Source: an uncultured Desulfobulbaceae bacterium (GTDB lineage: Bacteria; Desulfobacterota; Desulfobulbia; Desulfobulbales; Desulfobulbaceae). From it: 64,000 nucleotides of DNA. A model generated the notes under the pieces. The model was not told where the DNA came from. It saw only the letters and a program-made list of their open reading frames with translations, and did no database searches. Both the position numbers and the translations under genes were made by a program. The DNA lies in assembly GCA_947259225.1 (NCBI GenBank), contig CAMYLK010000001.1, positions 62,001 through 126,000 on the forward strand, written 5' to 3'. Positions 62,850-64,000 of this stretch are shown here, in pieces. Within the stretch, counting starts at the first letter, position 1, and every line of letters begins with the position of its first letter.

Positions 62850-64000
62850 ATGAGTGACGAACCGAATAAAATTATTTACTCCATGATAGGGGTAAGTAAG
62901 TTCTACAATAAAAAACCGGTATTAAAAGATATCAACCTGTCCTATTTCTACGGGGCCAAGATCGGGGTGCTGGGCCTGAACGGCTCGGGCAAGACCTCAC
63001 TGCTTAGAATTTTGGCCGGGGTAGATACGGAATTTAACGGCAAGACCACTATTTCACCTGGACTTACCGTAGGTTTCCTTGAGCAGGAACCTGACCTTGA
63101 GCAGGAAAAAACGGTCCGGGAGATAGTTGAACAGGGGGTGCAGGAGACTGTTAATTTGTTGAATGAATTCAACAATATCAATGCTAAATTTGCAGAACCA
63201 ATGTCCGATGATGAGATGAATGACCTCATTAAGCGTCAGGGAAAGGTGCAGGATAAACTTGATGCCATGGATGCCTGGGATCTGGACAGCCGTCTGGAGA
63301 TGGCCATGGATGCATTGAGATGTCCTCCAGGTGATACAACAATCAAGGTCCTGTCCGGCGGGGAAAAACGGCGGGTGGCCCTGTGCCGCCTGCTGCTGCA
63401 GAATCCCGATATCCTCCTCCTTGATGAGCCAACTAACCATCTTGATGCAGAATCAGTTGGCTGGCTGGAGCATCATCTGCAGCGGTACCCGGGTACGGTG
63501 ATCGCCGTCACCCATGATCGCTACTTTCTGGATAACGTGGCAGGGTGGATTCTGGAACTGGACCGTGGTGAGGGCATCCCCTGGAAGGGTAATTATTCAT
63601 CATGGCTGGAGCAGAAGCAGAAGCGTCTGCAGCTTGAGGACAAAAAAGAGACCGAGCGGCAGAAAACCCTGCAGCGGGAGCTTGAGTGGATCAGGATGAC
63701 GCCCAAGGGTCGGCAGGCCAAGTCAAAAGCCAGAATAAAATCGTATGAGGCGCTGCTGGAAAAAGACAGTGAAAATCATGCCAGGGACCTGGAAATTTAT
63801 ATTCCGCCGGGACCTCGTCTTGGTAAGGTTGTGATCGAGGCGGATAAGGTTGTCAAGTCTTTTGACGACCGGATTCTGGTGGAGGATATGTCCTTTAACC
63901 TGCCTCCCGGTGGCATTGTAGGAATTATCGGCCCGAACGGTGCCGGCAAGAGTACACTGTTCAAGATGATTGTCGGCACGGAGCAGCCTGATGCCGGAAC
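62850..64000 (+). CDS. ettA: EttA-type ABC-F protein (partial, runs off the end)
   Basis: The frame begins at the ATG with AGGAG 12 nt upstream and is open to the window end (383 codons shown). First domain: GLNGSGKTS, LSGGEKRRVALCRLLL and LLLDEPTNHLDAES; linker of charged helices; second Walker A GPNGAGKSTLFKM at the end. EttA binds the ribosomal E site and links ATP/ADP ratio to the first peptide bonds. The rest of the second domain is missing. Confidence 0.93.
   Translation, partial: MSDEPNKIIYSMIGVSKFYNKKPVLKDINLSYFYGAKIGVLGLNGSGKTSLLRILAGVDTEFNGKTTISPGLTVGFLEQEPDLEQEKTVREIVEQGVQETVNLLNEFNNINAKFAEPMSDDEMNDLIKRQGKVQDKLDAMDAWDLDSRLEMAMDALRCPPGDTTIKVLSGGEKRRVALCRLLLQNPDILLLDEPTNHLDAESVGWLEHHLQRYPGTVIAVTHDRYFLDNVAGWILELDRGEGIPWKGNYSSWLEQKQKRLQLEDKKETERQKTLQRELEWIRMTPKGRQAKSKARIKSYEALLEKDSENHARDLEIYIPPGPRLGKVVIEADKVVKSFDDRILVEDMSFNLPPGGIVGIIGPNGAGKSTLFKMIVGTEQPDAG

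Overview
The window looks like a chromosome segment from an anaerobic, H2-using, cytochrome-rich bacterium of the Desulfobacterota (sulfate-reducer or sulfur-disproportionator type, Desulfobulbales-like). The pointers are a split-Soret diheme cytochrome, a periplasmic [NiFe] hydrogenase with an all-[4Fe-4S] looking small subunit, several multiheme c cytochromes, sensors carrying CXXCH haem domains, and at least three UGA-containing genes that only make sense as selenoproteins. This placement rests on gene content and remembered families; no database search was possible.

Layout. 0-5.3 kb: small ORFs, YaiI, an RhlB-like RNA helicase, a HipBA toxin-antitoxin pair and a sirtuin. 5.3-17.2 kb, nearly all on the minus strand: split-Soret cytochrome (in-frame UGA), CHASE1-type hybrid kinase, SpoU methyltransferase with a cupin, a broken alpha/beta hydrolase, a peroxiredoxin-like protein (UGA in a UPYC motif), a large hybrid kinase on the plus strand, then a lipoprotein hydrolase behind a DUF3179 protein (UGA in place of its conserved Cys). 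17.5-29.6 kb: signalling and H2: a haem-domain GGDEF-EAL protein, a haem-domain chemoreceptor, the hydrogenase, an array of GTAGAC boxes at exact 20-bp spacing, a choice-of-anchor I protein, and a PhnD-like binding protein beside a chemoreceptor. 29.8-37.8 kb: two c-di-GMP-I riboswitches, one before a 1254-residue secreted DUF11-repeat protein and one before two small unknown proteins, with small redox or zinc proteins, a HAD phosphatase and a DUF547 protein between them. 38-45 kb: a second PhnD-like protein, a pentahaem-like cytochrome, a subtilisin flanked by a decayed copy and an intact copy of an AhpF-like reductase. 44.8-54.5 kb: an ornithine cyclodeaminase-like/arginase operon, an IscA-like protein, DHH phosphoesterase, dienelactone hydrolase, and an electron-transfer cluster (nine-CXXCH cytochrome, propeller lipoprotein, HEAT protein, CcoN-like/DUF1858 fusion). 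54.9-60.3 kb: a response regulator, a PAS/degenerate-kinase/DnaQ-exonuclease fusion and a Na+/solute symporter-kinase. 60.4-64 kb: cell-wall enzymes (M15-like and L,D-transpeptidase) and the start of ettA.

The strongest result is the selenoprotein set. In all three genes a single UGA falls exactly where relatives have a redox Cys, the frame stays open and homologous on both sides, and 19-22 nt downstream there is a small hairpin whose apical loop contains GGUC, the hallmark of bacterial SECIS elements. A conventional annotation would split each into two truncated genes. No selA, selB, selC or selD lies in the window. Other signals worth following are the paired c-di-GMP riboswitches with terminators, the GTAGAC array, and the kinase-exonuclease fusion.
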